Shown here: positions 1 to 9,268 of the stretch, in pieces
Layout: every line of letters begins with the position of its first letter
Numbering within the stretch: position 1 is the stretch's first letter
NCBI RefSeq assembly: GCF_026239655.1
Contig: NZ_JAPIVO010000002.1
Coordinates: 248,001 to 312,000 of the forward strand
From: Pedobacter sp. MR2016-24
GTDB taxonomy: Bacteria; Bacteroidota; Bacteroidia; Sphingobacteriales; Sphingobacteriaceae
Direction of reading: 5' to 3'
DNA length: 64,000 nt
The notes under the pieces: model-generated
What the model saw: the letters and a program-made list of their open reading frames with translations, nothing else
Databases searched by the model: none
Told to the model about the DNA's origin: nothing
Translations under genes and position numbers: made by a program

Positions 1-31
1 CGTCGGCCTGCTCCAGGAATTGTTTGAACAT
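1..31 (-). CDS. ccoQ: N-terminal fragment of a CcoQ-like cbb3 oxidase subunit (cut by window edge)
   Basis: An ATG at 31 on the minus strand opens a frame reading MFKQFLEQAD before the left edge cuts it. It begins 18 bp after the ccoNO stop, where the small membrane subunit CcoQ usually sits in Bacteroidota cbb3 operons, before ccoP. Only ten residues are visible, so the identification rests on position and on a plausible start and could be wrong. Confidence 0.45.
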   Translation of the reverse strand, partial: MFKQFLEQAD

Positions 32-49
32 GTCTGATTGGTTTTAATG

Positions 50-2161
50 TTATTTTGCTTTAATATCTGTTCCAAGTCGCTGCAGGTAAGCGATGATCGC
101 TATAATTTCCCTGTCGCTTTTTACCTTTATGTTATTTTGTTTCAGGTCGGCCGCTATTCCTTTTGCCTGTGCATCCAGTTTTCCATTTGCCTTATTCTCA
201 AATCCTTCCGGATAAGGAACGCCCAGGGAACGCATTGCGCTGATTTTGGAACGGGTCGTGGTCGTGTCCAGTTGCTGGTTGATCAGCCATTCATACGGAG
301 GCATAATACTGCCCGGCGACATCGTCTGCGGGTCGTACAAGTGATTGTAATGCCATGCATTACCATATTTTCCGCCTTCACGTTGTAAGTCGGGCCCTGT
401 ACGTTTAGATCCCCATAAAAATGGATGGTCATACACAAATTCACCCCCTTTACTGTACTCTCCGTAACGCTCCGTTTCCGAGCGGAAAGGTCTGATCATC
501 TGTGAGTGACAGTTGACACAACCTTCCCTGATATAAATATCCCTTCCCTGTAATTCTAAAGGTGTATAAGGTTTCACACTGGAAATGGTAGGGATATTGG
601 ACTTAATCGTAAACGTTGGCATCATTTCCACCATTCCACCGATCAGGATCACGATCAGTGACAATACCAGGAATAACATCGGTTTACGCTCCAGGAAGCG
701 GTGTACTTTTTTATCGGAACCCTGAGGCACATATACTGCCGGCAATGGTTGTGCTTCAGCGGCCTCATTTGCAACCAGTTTACCTGCTTTCATGGTTTTG
801 ATCAGGTTGTAAGTCATCACAATTACCCCTGTAAGGTATAACGCGCCACCTAAAGCCCTTAGCATATACATCGGGATGATCTGAATCACTGTCTCCAGGA
901 AATTAGGATATCTCAATACACCTTCTGGTGTAAATTCTTTCCACATCAATCCCTGTGTAAAACCAGCGAAGTAAAGCGGCACTGCATAAAATATGATACC
1001 CAGCGTACCAATCCAGAAGTGGAAAGAGGCCAGTTTTTTAGAATAGAGTTCTGTGCTGTAAATTCTCGGGATCAGCCAGTACAGGATACCGAAGGTTAAA
1101 AATCCGTTCCAGCCTAAGGCACCTACGTGTACGTGGGCAACTATCCAGTCGGTATAATGCGCAATGGCATTGATCTGTTTAAAAGCGAGCATCGGGCCTT
1201 CAAAAGTGGCCATCCCATAAGCAGTGATACCCACTACCATGAATTTTAATCTTGGATCTTCTCTTACTTTATCCCATGCACCGCGCAGGGTTAACAAACC
1301 GTTGATCATCCCGCCCCAGCTTGGTGCGATCAGCATCACCGAGAAAACAACACTTAAAGATTGTACCCAGCCTGGTAAGGAGGTATAGAGCAGGTGATGG
1401 GGACCAGCCCAGATATAGATGAAAATGAGCGACCAGAAGTGGAGGATACTCAGTTTATAAGAATATACCGGGCGTTCTGCCATTTTAGGCAAAAAGTAGT
1501 ACATCATACCCAGGTAAGGCGTAGTCAGGAAAAATGCTACTGCATTGTGGCCGTACCACCATTGTACCAGTGCATCCTGCACACCTGCATAAACATAGTA
1601 ACTTTTGAATGCAGAAATCGGCAGTTCAATCGAGTTGACAATATGTAAAACGGCGACAGTAACGAAAGTAGCAATGTAAAACCAGATGGCCACATACATA
1701 TGTTTCTCTCGTCTTTTGATGATTGTTCCGAACATATTGATCCCAAATACCACCCAGATAAGGGTAATACCAATATCAATCGGCCATTCCATTTCTGCAT
1801 ATTCATGTGAAGTGGTGAAGCCCAAAGGAAGGGTAATGGCCGTGGCTACAATAATAAGCTGCCAGCCCCAGAAATGGATATAACTTAATACATCGCTGAA
1901 CATCCTTGCTTTAAGCAGGCGTTGCAGCGAATAATAAACCCCCATAAAAATGGCATTACCCACAAATGCGAAAATCACCGCATTGGTGTGTAAAGGCCGG
2001 ATACGCCCAAAAGTGGTGTATTGCGAGCCCATGTTTAATGACGGGGTGAAGAGTTGCATGGCGATCAGGAGGCCAACCGTCATCCCTACTATGCCCCAGA
2101 TGATGGTGGCGATAGCAAAGTTTCTGACGATCTTGTTGTCGTAGTGAAATTTTTCAGTCAT
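50..2161 (-). CDS. ccoNO: cbb3-type cytochrome c oxidase, fused subunits I and II (CcoN-CcoO)
   Basis: Catalytic and di-haem-relay core of the high-affinity cbb3 terminal oxidase of the inner membrane, which reduces O2 and pumps protons. Residues 1-~460 are the polytopic haem-copper subunit I: H58 in RPLHTN suits a low-spin haem ligand, WYGHNAV and GPHHLLY carry the CuB/active-site histidines, and HVHVGALGWNGF carries further haem histidines. After a linker and one membrane segment, residues ~520-703 are a CcoO-type monohaem cytochrome c domain with CVNCH at 548-552 and a likely axial Met at about 620 (SIMPPYEW). Separate proteins in Proteobacteria, the two are commonly fused in Bacteroidota, so 703 aa is normal here. 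ccoS lies 74 bp upstream and the ccoQ-like start 18 bp downstream. Confidence 0.96.
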   Translation of the reverse strand: MTEKFHYDNKIVRNFAIATIIWGIVGMTVGLLIAMQLFTPSLNMGSQYTTFGRIRPLHTNAVIFAFVGNAIFMGVYYSLQRLLKARMFSDVLSYIHFWGWQLIIVATAITLPLGFTTSHEYAEMEWPIDIGITLIWVVFGINMFGTIIKRREKHMYVAIWFYIATFVTVAVLHIVNSIELPISAFKSYYVYAGVQDALVQWWYGHNAVAFFLTTPYLGMMYYFLPKMAERPVYSYKLSILHFWSLIFIYIWAGPHHLLYTSLPGWVQSLSVVFSVMLIAPSWGGMINGLLTLRGAWDKVREDPRLKFMVVGITAYGMATFEGPMLAFKQINAIAHYTDWIVAHVHVGALGWNGFLTFGILYWLIPRIYSTELYSKKLASFHFWIGTLGIIFYAVPLYFAGFTQGLMWKEFTPEGVLRYPNFLETVIQIIPMYMLRALGGALYLTGVIVMTYNLIKTMKAGKLVANEAAEAQPLPAVYVPQGSDKKVHRFLERKPMLFLVLSLIVILIGGMVEMMPTFTIKSNIPTISSVKPYTPLELQGRDIYIREGCVNCHSQMIRPFRSETERYGEYSKGGEFVYDHPFLWGSKRTGPDLQREGGKYGNAWHYNHLYDPQTMSPGSIMPPYEWLINQQLDTTTTRSKISAMRSLGVPYPEGFENKANGKLDAQAKGIAADLKQNNIKVKSDREIIAIIAYLQRLGTDIKAK

Positions 2162-2235
2162 GAGAAAAATGATGTATGGTTTATGCGGGTAAAATTAAGA
2201 GGAGCGTGCTGACCGGGGTATGACAGAAGTTGCGA

Positions 2236-2418
2236 TTAAGCGTGATCTTCATCACTTTTTTCTTCCTGCTCCGGCGTCAGCTCATCATCGAACAGCATCC
2301 GGACAGCAGGGGTGTAGAGATCGTCATGCTGTCCCGACCTGCTGGCCCAGAAAAAAGCAATCAGAAAGATCAGTGCCAGCAAAATACTGAAGCCAATCAG
2401 CAGGTAAATCATGTTCAT
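2236..2418 (-). CDS. ccoS: cbb3 oxidase maturation protein CcoS
   Basis: A 60-residue protein with one N-terminal membrane helix (about residues 4-24) ending in FWASRSGQHDD, then an acidic tail. The helix followed by a FxWAxxxGQxDD-like motif is the CcoS signature. CcoS is needed to insert haem and copper into the cbb3 oxidase. The ATG overlaps the ccoI stop by 4 bp (ATGA), implying translational coupling; a second ATG two codons in is an alternative start. Confidence 0.92.
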   Translation of the reverse strand: MNMIYLLIGFSILLALIFLIAFFWASRSGQHDDLYTPAVRMLFDDELTPEQEEKSDEDHA

Positions 2419-4805
2419 AGCAGTTTGTTTTTGTGTGCGTAATATCTTGCGGTGAGACTGGTAAAGAGTATGATCGTCACCGTACTCATCGGCATCAGGA
2501 TCGCAGCCATCAGGGGCGATAATAAACCTTGAACTGCGAAAAATAAACCGACCACGTTATAGAGTACAGAGATCACGAAACTCATATGGATGACCCTCAC
2601 CGCATCTTTTGCCTGTTTAAGGAATTGCGGGATTTTCTGGAAAGCAGCACCGTCAAGGATGGCATCACAACCGGGAGAAAAATTGTTGATATTATCCGTA
2701 ACCGCGATACCCAGATCACTTTTTCTGAGTGCCCCTGCATCATTGAGCCCGTCGCCGAACATCATTACCTTTGAACCGGCCGATTGTAAGGCGGTGATAT
2801 AATCCAGTTTGTCCTGCGGACTTTGTCTGAAATGCAGTTGCTGCGCCCTTGGGAAAAAGGGAGTGAGCAGTTGTTTGTCATGGTCATGGTCGCCCGACAA
2901 TAAATGGAGGTCTTTCGTTTTTGCCAGTTTCAGTGCCAGTTGTTTAAAACCCGGTCTCCAGTCCTGTTTGGATAAGAAATAACCCGCATAGCGGTCGCAG
3001 ATAACCAGATGTACCACACTGCCCCTTTCCGACAGGTCCAGTCCGAGAAAAGCAGCACTGCCCATTTTGATCTCCTGGCCATTTACCCAGCCGCTGATAC
3101 CGCGACCCACTTTTTCCATATAATGATCTACAGGATAAATTGGGGGGATATTCAGCGCTTTGACCAGCTCCCTGCTGAGGGGGTGACCAGAATTACGGGC
3201 CAGGTCACTCACCATTTGTTTTTCTGCTGCAGTCAGATCGCCCCTCAATTCATAGGCTTCCGCTTCAGGATTGGTAATCGTACCCGTTTTATCAAACACG
3301 ATCGTATCTATCCTCGCCAGCTCTTCAATGACTGCGGTATTTTTCAGGTAGAACTTATTTTTATCAAATATGCTCAGTACAGCCGCTAATGTAAAGGGTG
3401 AACTCAGTGCCAGTGCACAAGGGCAGGCGATGATCAGCACTGCGGTAAAAGAGGCCACAGCTTTATTGATATCCGATCCTATCCAATAAAATCCTGCACA
3501 GAAGGCTACTCCCAGCAGCACGATACTGAAATATTTACTTGCCGTATCGCTAAAGGTTTTAATTGTATCCCTTTTACCGGAAAAAGCCTCATTGTTCCAC
3601 AGCTGCGTCAGGTAACTCTGTGAAACAGGTTTGATCACTTCCAGCTCAATCGCGCCGGTCAGTTGTCTCCCGCCCGCATAGACCACTTCACCCAGCACTT
3701 TTTCTACCGGCAGTGATTCTCCTGTCACAAAGCTGAAGTCGATCTTCGCTTCGCCTTTCAGCAGTATCGCATCGGCGGGAATAATTTCATTACTGCGGAT
3801 CAGGATCCTGTCGCCCGTCTGCAGTTCATTCAATGGCAGCGGTTGCTCTGCGCCATTTTTAATCAGCGTCACCGCAACAGGAAAATAGGAACGGTAATCA
3901 CGCTCAAAAGAGAGATAATGATAGGTACGCTGCTGCATCCATCTGCCAATGAGCAGGAAGAAAACCAGCGAACATAAGGTATCCACAAATCCGGCACCTG
4001 TATTGGTGATAATTTCGGCCGCAGAGCGGATAAACATCACCGCTATACCCAGCGCAAGGGGGAAATCAAGATTGAGAATGCCCCGTTTGGCATTTGTCCA
4101 GGCCGAGATAAAATAATCCCTGGCACTGTATAACAATACAGGAATAGAGAAGGCAAGGTTAATATAACCAAAGAAATATTTGAAGTTCTGTTCAAAGCTC
4201 GTTAATCCGAAATAATCAGGAAAGCTCAGCAGCATTACGTTACCGAAGCAGAAACCGGCGACCGCTATCTTGGTCATCAGGTGTCTTTCTGAATGATCTG
4301 ACTGCTGTTTTTTGACTACATCCTGCAGACTGATCAACGGTTCATAACCGATGGCTTCCAGTAATTCTACCACTTCTCGGAGCGATATCTCCTGGTTTTT
4401 AAAGGTAACGGCAACCTGTTTTTTCAGAAAATCTATGCGCGACTGGAAAATGGCGGGGTTGATTTTATGCAGGTGTTCCAGCAGCCAGATGCAGGAGCTG
4501 CAGTGGATAGCAGGAATAAACAAAGTAATAACTGTTACTTTCTCATCCTTGTAATCAATCAGTCCGGCCGCAATTCCCTCATCTTCCAGGTAATCAAAAT
4601 GCTGAGGTGTTTTCTTCTGCGTTTGTCCGGGTACATCATTATAGGCATAATAATTAGACAGGTGATGTTTGGTCAGGATCTGGTACACCCCTTTGCAACC
4701 CAGGCAGCAAAATGCTTTGTCGTCTGCGTTATATGGTTTTGCAGGCAGGTCGTCACCACAATGGTAACATTTTGTGTCTACCGTAAACGTCGTTTTTTCT
4801 ACCAT
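2415..4805 (-). CDS. ccoI: Copper-translocating P1B-type ATPase for cbb3 oxidase assembly (CcoI/FixI)
   Basis: A 796-residue copper pump that exports Cu(I) for loading CuB of the cbb3 oxidase. The N-terminus has a cysteine-rich CcoI-type segment (CYHCGDD at ~13, CCLGC at ~33), then a heavy-metal-associated domain with C102-SS-C105. Membrane helices follow, with TGES (361-364) in the actuator domain, the intramembrane CPC (461-463), phosphorylated D505 in DKTGT, the HP dipeptide at 541 and a GDGLNDA hinge near 700. All catalytic motifs are intact. It heads the cluster, with 220 bp of non-coding DNA between it and the divergent sensor kinase, so the promoter should lie there. Context with ccoS/ccoNO separates it from general CopA pumps. 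Confidence 0.95.
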   Translation of the reverse strand: MVEKTTFTVDTKCYHCGDDLPAKPYNADDKAFCCLGCKGVYQILTKHHLSNYYAYNDVPGQTQKKTPQHFDYLEDEGIAAGLIDYKDEKVTVITLFIPAIHCSSCIWLLEHLHKINPAIFQSRIDFLKKQVAVTFKNQEISLREVVELLEAIGYEPLISLQDVVKKQQSDHSERHLMTKIAVAGFCFGNVMLLSFPDYFGLTSFEQNFKYFFGYINLAFSIPVLLYSARDYFISAWTNAKRGILNLDFPLALGIAVMFIRSAAEIITNTGAGFVDTLCSLVFFLLIGRWMQQRTYHYLSFERDYRSYFPVAVTLIKNGAEQPLPLNELQTGDRILIRSNEIIPADAILLKGEAKIDFSFVTGESLPVEKVLGEVVYAGGRQLTGAIELEVIKPVSQSYLTQLWNNEAFSGKRDTIKTFSDTASKYFSIVLLGVAFCAGFYWIGSDINKAVASFTAVLIIACPCALALSSPFTLAAVLSIFDKNKFYLKNTAVIEELARIDTIVFDKTGTITNPEAEAYELRGDLTAAEKQMVSDLARNSGHPLSRELVKALNIPPIYPVDHYMEKVGRGISGWVNGQEIKMGSAAFLGLDLSERGSVVHLVICDRYAGYFLSKQDWRPGFKQLALKLAKTKDLHLLSGDHDHDKQLLTPFFPRAQQLHFRQSPQDKLDYITALQSAGSKVMMFGDGLNDAGALRKSDLGIAVTDNINNFSPGCDAILDGAAFQKIPQFLKQAKDAVRVIHMSFVISVLYNVVGLFFAVQGLLSPLMAAILMPMSTVTIILFTSLTARYYAHKNKLL

Positions 4806-4943
4806 AAAAGGAAATTATAATCCCCTCAAAGATGGCCTGAACTGTAGTGGGTTAAAATGATAATGGAAACGTTAAAAAGTGACGCCGATCATATTTTTTT
4901 AATTTCTTTAAAATTTATGGATTAAAAGGCAAATCTAATAATC

Positions 4944-4960
4944 TATTTACATCGTAAATA
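4944..4960. promoter_or_regulatory. Perfect 7-bp inverted repeat between ccoI and a divergent kinase gene
   Basis: TATTTAC-ATC-GTAAATA, perfect 7-bp arms with a 3-bp spacer, lies in the 220-bp divergent region, about 65 bp upstream of the kinase ATG and 139 bp upstream of ccoI. Size and symmetry fit a dimeric regulator site. I found no FNR-type TTGAT-N4-ATCAA box. The binding protein is unknown. Confidence 0.4.
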
Positions 4961-5025
4961 AGAGTGTTGTAATGCATAAATGTATATTGCCGGAAGTTTA
5001 ATTTCTTCTGTGACTGATCCTGAAT

Positions 5026-6315
5026 ATGAAAATTAATCAACTACGATCTACCTGGGTAAAGCTGACAGGTAGTCCTGAAACGCACGCCCTCGAAGCAAGA
5101 ATCTTCCACATCACCTGCCTTTTTACCATTATATTGTTTTCCTGCAGTATATTTTTTAACTATTTCATCGGACTTTATACGGTTTCCCTTCTTTTAATTC
5201 CCGGTGTTGTTGCCGCCTGCGGAGTTTACTACCTGTCAAAGGCCAAATACCGGCATGACCTTGCTGTAACGATTTTTTGTGTGTTGGGGAATGTTTTATT
5301 CATTGCATTTTACTTCAATAACTCCGGCATTAACGGACCGGGATTAATCATTTATCTGCTCTATTTCTTCCTGATTTTGAGTATTGTTCCGAAGTCGCAG
5401 CGCATCATATGGATGGCCATCAATACGGTGATTGCCTTTATGCTGCTGGGTATTCAACATGATCATCCGGAATTTATTCCTTTAAAACATCATGATGCCA
5501 CGGCCAGATATGCGGATTTTGCTTATGTGTATTTCTTCACCTTACTGATCGTCTATTTCACTGTGACGAGTATTCTTGACAATTACAATAAGGAACGGTT
5601 GCTGGCGGTGAAGCGGGCCGAAGAACTGGAGCATGCCAACCAGTCGAAGACAAAACTGTTCTCCATCCTGGCGCATGACCTTAAATCACCACTCAACTCT
5701 ATACAGAATTTTCTGGAAATTCTGCTTGAGTTTGATGTAACGGAACAGGAAAGAAGAACGATAAAAACCAGTTTGCTGCGGGAGACAAAGTATACAAAAC
5801 AAATGCTGGTCAACCTGCTGTCCTGGAGTAAATCCCAGATGGATGGGATGAAAGTTAAGCAGGTAAAGCTGGATCTGGCAGAAACACTGGATCCGACTTT
5901 ATTGCTGCAGGCCAGCATTGCCGAAGAGAAAGCAATTTTATTAGATAACCGGCTGGCCAAAAATATCGATCTGTTCGCAGATCATGACATGCTGGAGCTG
6001 GTGGTACGCAACCTGGTCAACAATGCCATAAAATTCACTCCTTCGGGAGGACAAATTACCATATCTGCTGAAATTCATGGTGAAGACTGCTGGATCCTGA
6101 TCAGGGATACCGGTGTGGGTATCAAGAAATCTAAACATAAAGATATCTTTACCTTACAATCCTCCAGCACCTTTGGTACCAATAATGAAAAGGGGGTAGG
6201 CCTGGGATTGGTACTCTGTAAGGAATTTATCACCGTACAGCAAGGCAAAATATGGATGGAAAGTACGGTCGGTACCGGAACTACATTTTTTATTAGTCTG
6301 CGATTATTTAAATAA
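5026..6315 (+). CDS. Membrane-bound sensor histidine kinase (orphan)
   Basis: A 429-residue kinase. Residues ~28-182 hold about six hydrophobic segments with short loops and no recognisable extracytoplasmic domain. A short linker (185-208) leads to a HisKA domain with phospho-acceptor H217 in [13 protein letters not shown], then a HATPase domain with N box (NLVNNAIKF), G1 box (DTGVGI) and G2 box (GVGLGL). It should autophosphorylate and pass phosphate to a response regulator, but none is encoded nearby. The stimulus is unknown; the neighbouring cbb3 and riboflavin genes hint at redox or respiratory input, but that is inference. ribB starts 28 bp downstream on the same strand. Confidence 0.9.
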   Translation: MKINQLRSTWVKLTGSPETHALEARIFHITCLFTIILFSCSIFFNYFIGLYTVSLLLIPGVVAACGVYYLSKAKYRHDLAVTIFCVLGNVLFIAFYFNNSGINGPGLIIYLLYFFLILSIVPKSQRIIWMAINTVIAFMLLGIQHDHPEFIPLKHHDATARYADFAYVYFFTLLIVYFTVTSILDNYNKERLLAVKRAEELEHANQSKTKLFSILAHDLKSPLNSIQNFLEILLEFDVTEQERRTIKTSLLRETKYTKQMLVNLLSWSKSQMDGMKVKQVKLDLAETLDPTLLLQASIAEEKAILLDNRLAKNIDLFADHDMLELVVRNLVNNAIKFTPSGGQITISAEIHGEDCWILIRDTGVGIKKSKHKDIFTLQSSSTFGTNNEKGVGLGLVLCKEFITVQQGKIWMESTVGTGTTFFISLRLFK

Positions 6316-6343
6316 CCACCTTTGCGGCGTCAAAATAATATAT

Positions 6344-6994
6344 ATGGAGAATCTGAATGAACTGGCCAGCTTTGGGATAGGTTTTAAGGAAAGAGTAGAA
6401 AATGCGCTGGAATGCCTTAAAAACGGTAAAGGTGTGTTGGTGGTAGACGATGAAAACAGGGAAAATGAGGGCGACCTGATCTTTCCTGCGGAGACGATGA
6501 CAGTGGCGGATATGGCACTGATGATCAGAAGATGTACTGGTATCGTATGTCTCTGTCTCAGGCCGGACAGGATTGAGCAGTTAGAACTGAAGCCTATGGT
6601 GGAAGTAAACACCAGCAAATTTCATACGCCATTCACGGTTTCTATTGAGGCAAGAGATGGGGTAACTACCGGGGTTTCTGCGGCCGACCGGATGCAGACG
6701 ATCAGAACAGCGATCGCAGATCAGGCCAAACCTGAAGACCTTTCCAGACCGGGACATGTATTTCCGCTGCGCGCAAATCCTGACGGTGTTTTGGGCAGAA
6801 GAGGCCATACAGAAGGCAGTATTGACCTGATGATACTGGCGGGATTACGTCCCGTTGCTGTATTGTGCGAATTAACAAATGACGATGGTACCATGTCCAG
6901 AATTCCGGAAATTGCCGCATTCGCAAAGGAACAGCACACTACTGTAGTGACTATTGAAGATATCTTTCAGTACCGCCTGCTGCAGAAAGCGTAG
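6344..6994 (+). CDS. ribB: 3,4-dihydroxy-2-butanone-4-phosphate synthase
   Basis: Converts ribulose 5-phosphate to 3,4-dihydroxy-2-butanone 4-phosphate plus formate, supplying the four-carbon unit of riboflavin. The 216 residues match the stand-alone RibB length (E. coli ~217) and lack the GTP cyclohydrolase II (RibA) half often fused in bacteria. Seen: the acidic metal/substrate loop [11 protein letters not shown] near residue 35, [20 protein letters not shown], and the GHTEGSIDL metal-binding motif. No FMN riboswitch precedes it; it follows the kinase by 28 bp and may be co-transcribed. No other riboflavin genes are in the window. Confidence 0.95.
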   Translation: MENLNELASFGIGFKERVENALECLKNGKGVLVVDDENRENEGDLIFPAETMTVADMALMIRRCTGIVCLCLRPDRIEQLELKPMVEVNTSKFHTPFTVSIEARDGVTTGVSAADRMQTIRTAIADQAKPEDLSRPGHVFPLRANPDGVLGRRGHTEGSIDLMILAGLRPVAVLCELTNDDGTMSRIPEIAAFAKEQHTTVVTIEDIFQYRLLQKA

Positions 6995-7006
6995 ATTTAT
7001 GGCAGG

Positions 7007-7036
7007 GCTGATGAGGCTTAAACAATCTTCATCAGC
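7007..7036. terminator. Possible bidirectional hairpin between ribB and the LysR gene
   Basis: GCTGATGA (7007-7014) pairs perfectly with TCATCAGC (7029-7036) around a 14-nt loop. It sits between the convergent ribB and LysR genes and overlaps the 3' end of the latter. There is no T-run, so termination strength is doubtful. Confidence 0.3.
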
Positions 7037-7890
7037 TCTTCTATGAACAGGGTGGCCGACTTCTTCCGGTATACCCCTTTTTGCCACAGGATAAAAGCCT
7101 GTTTGTACAACTCTTCCCCGGCTATGGGTACCGCAGTGAGGCTATCCCAGGTACTGATGGCCTTCTCATTAATAATCGTTGCCCAGTGGCCTGATTCTAC
7201 CATAGACAGGAGTGAATGCACATCATTCATCTCAATCTTTATCCTCGGTGAGATATTGTTCTTTCTGAACATCTCATTCAATAAATCCCTTGAACTGAAT
7301 CCGTTGCTTGGAAGGATCAGCTCCAGTTTTCCCAGCTCCTTCAGCGATATTTTTGCGAGTTGTGCCAGTGGATTCTTTTTAGATACCACCATCATGATCC
7401 TGGAAGAAAATAAGGATTGCATTTCTAAGCCATCTGTATCTTCCTGCTCATGGAAGGCTACCATAAAATCCAGATCCGCCATCATCAGCTTATTCTCCAG
7501 CTCCCCCGAAGTACCATATTCTACATGGATCATGATGCCCGGATACTTTTCAGAAAAAGGCGTTAAGGCCGGTAGCAGCAATGAGCTGAAGGCATAAGTC
7601 ACCCCAATCTTTAGTTCCCCGTTGACCAGGTTATTCAATTCGAATACCGCTTGTTTTGACTTCCTGATGTCCAGGATAATCTGCCTGGCATGCACCAGAA
7701 AAACCTTTCCTGCTTCGGTTAATCTTACCTGTTTGCCCACCCTGTCAAACAACAGCATACCCAGTTCTTCCTCCAGCTGTTTGATTTGCTGGGAGAGGGT
7801 GGACTGTGTCACAAAAGATGCTGCTGCGGCATCTGTGAAATGGAGCATTTCTGCTGCTTTAATGAAATAACCTATTTGTCTGACTTCCAT
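7018..7890 (-). CDS. LysR-family transcriptional regulator
   Basis: A 290-residue LysR-type activator/repressor. The N-terminal winged helix-turn-helix (1-~60) reads MEVRQIGYFIKAAEML, then AAASFVTQSTLSQQIKQLE and a G-x-x-LFDR wing. Residues ~90-290 form the co-inducer domain, starting GELKIGVTYAFSSLLLP. It is transcribed away from an MFS exporter across a ~100-bp gap, the classic arrangement in which the LysR protein controls itself and its neighbour. The effector cannot be read from the sequence. Confidence 0.93.
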   Translation of the reverse strand: MEVRQIGYFIKAAEMLHFTDAAAASFVTQSTLSQQIKQLEEELGMLLFDRVGKQVRLTEAGKVFLVHARQIILDIRKSKQAVFELNNLVNGELKIGVTYAFSSLLLPALTPFSEKYPGIMIHVEYGTSGELENKLMMADLDFMVAFHEQEDTDGLEMQSLFSSRIMMVVSKKNPLAQLAKISLKELGKLELILPSNGFSSRDLLNEMFRKNNISPRIKIEMNDVHSLLSMVESGHWATIINEKAISTWDSLTAVPIAGEELYKQAFILWQKGVYRKKSATLFIEELMKIV

Positions 7891-7895
7891 AATTT

Positions 7896-7950
7896 ATCAA
7901 TCGTTAAAACTAATCAAAATCATTAAAACTATCAATTTTATAAATAGATA
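7896..7950. promoter_or_regulatory. Repeated candidate LysR operator in the divergent promoter
   Basis: The 101-bp LysR/MFS gap holds two direct copies of TTAAAACTA(A)TCAA at 7904-7917 and 7923-7935, with a further ATCAA at 7896-7900, giving a period near 18 bp. An inverted pair TATC...GATA (7930-7933 and 7947-7950) overlaps the right copy. Repeats here fit LysR binding; the assignment is inference. Confidence 0.4.
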
Positions 7951-7991
7951 AGTTATGCAGAAATTTGCAGGTAACAATTCCAATACACACA

Positions 7992-9212
7992 ATGAATCTA
8001 TTCAGGTCTTTAAAATCACGCAATTTCAAACTCTTTTTCTATGGACAAACCATCTCCCTGATCGGGACCTGGATGCAAAAGACGGCAGTCAGCTGGCTGG
8101 TTTATCAGCTGACAGGATCTGCAGTTTTATTAGGGGTAGTAGGTTTTGTGAGTTTAATTCCTTCCCTGTTTTTATCGCCATATGCAGGGAGCCTGGTAGA
8201 TCGTCATAACCGTTACCATATTCTGGTCATCACACAAATCGTATCGATGATCCAGGCCGGTGCACTGGCGGGAATCATATTTTTCGGCTATAACAATATA
8301 CTTTTCATCATCGGACTGAGTTTGCTGCAAGGCGTGATCAATGCATTTGATGTGACCTGCAGGCAATCACTGATGGTGGAACTGGTGGATGACAAAAAAG
8401 ATTTGCCTAATGCTATCGCGCTCAATTCTACCATGACCAATTTTGCCCGTATCGCTGGTCCGGCAGTAGCAGGGATTATCCTGAGTACTTTTGGTACCGA
8501 CTTCTGTTTTGTAGGTAACTTCCTGAGCTACATTCCTGTATTAATTTGTTTATTCATGATGCGCCTGAAAGTACCTGTCATGGCCAAACCTGTAAAAAGT
8601 ATCTGGGTGGAATTACAGGAAGGTTTTAAATATGTATCAGGCGATAAAGACCTGAGCAGCGTTCTGATGATGATCGGGATCAGCAGTTTGTTCGTTATTC
8701 CCTTTAATACCCTGATGCCGATCTTCGCCAAAGATATCTTTGACGGAAATGCAAAAACCTTTAGCTGGTTTGAAAGTGCGGCTGGTTTGGGCTCTATTAT
8801 CAGTGCGGTTTACCTGGCTAATCTTACCCACAGCAATACTTTAGGTAAACTGATTACCATTGCAGGCGGAGTTTTCGGCTTTAGTCTGATGCTGCTGGCT
8901 TATGCGCCGCAGTTGCCTATCGCCCTGCTGTTCATGGCTTTTTCCGGACTGGGAATGATGGCACAAACTTCAGCCATCAATACTTATATTCAAACCCATG
9001 CGATACCAGAAATGAGGGGCAGGGCAATCAGTTATTATGTGATGGCTTACCAGGGTATCATTCCCGTAGGAAGTTTATTGATTGGCTGGCTGGCACATAG
9101 TATCGGACCAAGACCCGCTGTGTTTATTGAAGGGCTGATAGGTTTAACCGCCACCGCTGCATTTGTGTATTACAGGAGCAGACAAGCTGCAATTAAAACA
9201 GCCGGTCATTAA
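7992..9212 (+). CDS. MFS transporter, DHA3/EntS-like exporter
   Basis: A 406-residue major facilitator with about 12 membrane segments. The opening FRSLKSRNFKLFFYGQ and the motif-A-like stretch SPYAGSLVDRHNRYHIL are typical of the DHA3/MFS_3 branch, which includes EntS-type siderophore exporters and macrolide pumps. The ATG at 7992 is chosen because similar proteins begin NLFRSLKSRNF; an upstream in-frame TTG at 7965 would add nine residues of poor character. Probably controlled by the divergent LysR gene. The substrate is unknown; export of a small toxic or signalling compound is the family expectation. Confidence 0.88.
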   Translation: MNLFRSLKSRNFKLFFYGQTISLIGTWMQKTAVSWLVYQLTGSAVLLGVVGFVSLIPSLFLSPYAGSLVDRHNRYHILVITQIVSMIQAGALAGIIFFGYNNILFIIGLSLLQGVINAFDVTCRQSLMVELVDDKKDLPNAIALNSTMTNFARIAGPAVAGIILSTFGTDFCFVGNFLSYIPVLICLFMMRLKVPVMAKPVKSIWVELQEGFKYVSGDKDLSSVLMMIGISSLFVIPFNTLMPIFAKDIFDGNAKTFSWFESAAGLGSIISAVYLANLTHSNTLGKLITIAGGVFGFSLMLLAYAPQLPIALLFMAFSGLGMMAQTSAINTYIQTHAIPEMRGRAISYYVMAYQGIIPVGSLLIGWLAHSIGPRPAVFIEGLIGLTATAAFVYYRSRQAAIKTAGH

Positions 9213-9268
9213 TGGATAACAACCAGCTGCTTATCAAATTGCTTAAAGATCAAAGCGGTTATTTTTTG

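Noticed and set aside
38..388. Plus-strand open frame across ccoNO
   Set aside because: Overlaps the conserved cytochrome c domain of ccoNO on the other strand and resembles no protein.
4806..5025. FNR-type site controlling the cbb3 genes
   Set aside because: No TTGAT-N4-ATCAA match; only the separate TATTTAC palindrome was seen.
6316..6343. FMN riboswitch before ribB
   Set aside because: Only 28 bp separate the kinase stop from ribB, too short for an RFN element.
7965..7991. TTG start for the DHA3-type exporter
   Set aside because: Adds nine residues of unlikely sequence; the ATG at 7992 fits the family start.
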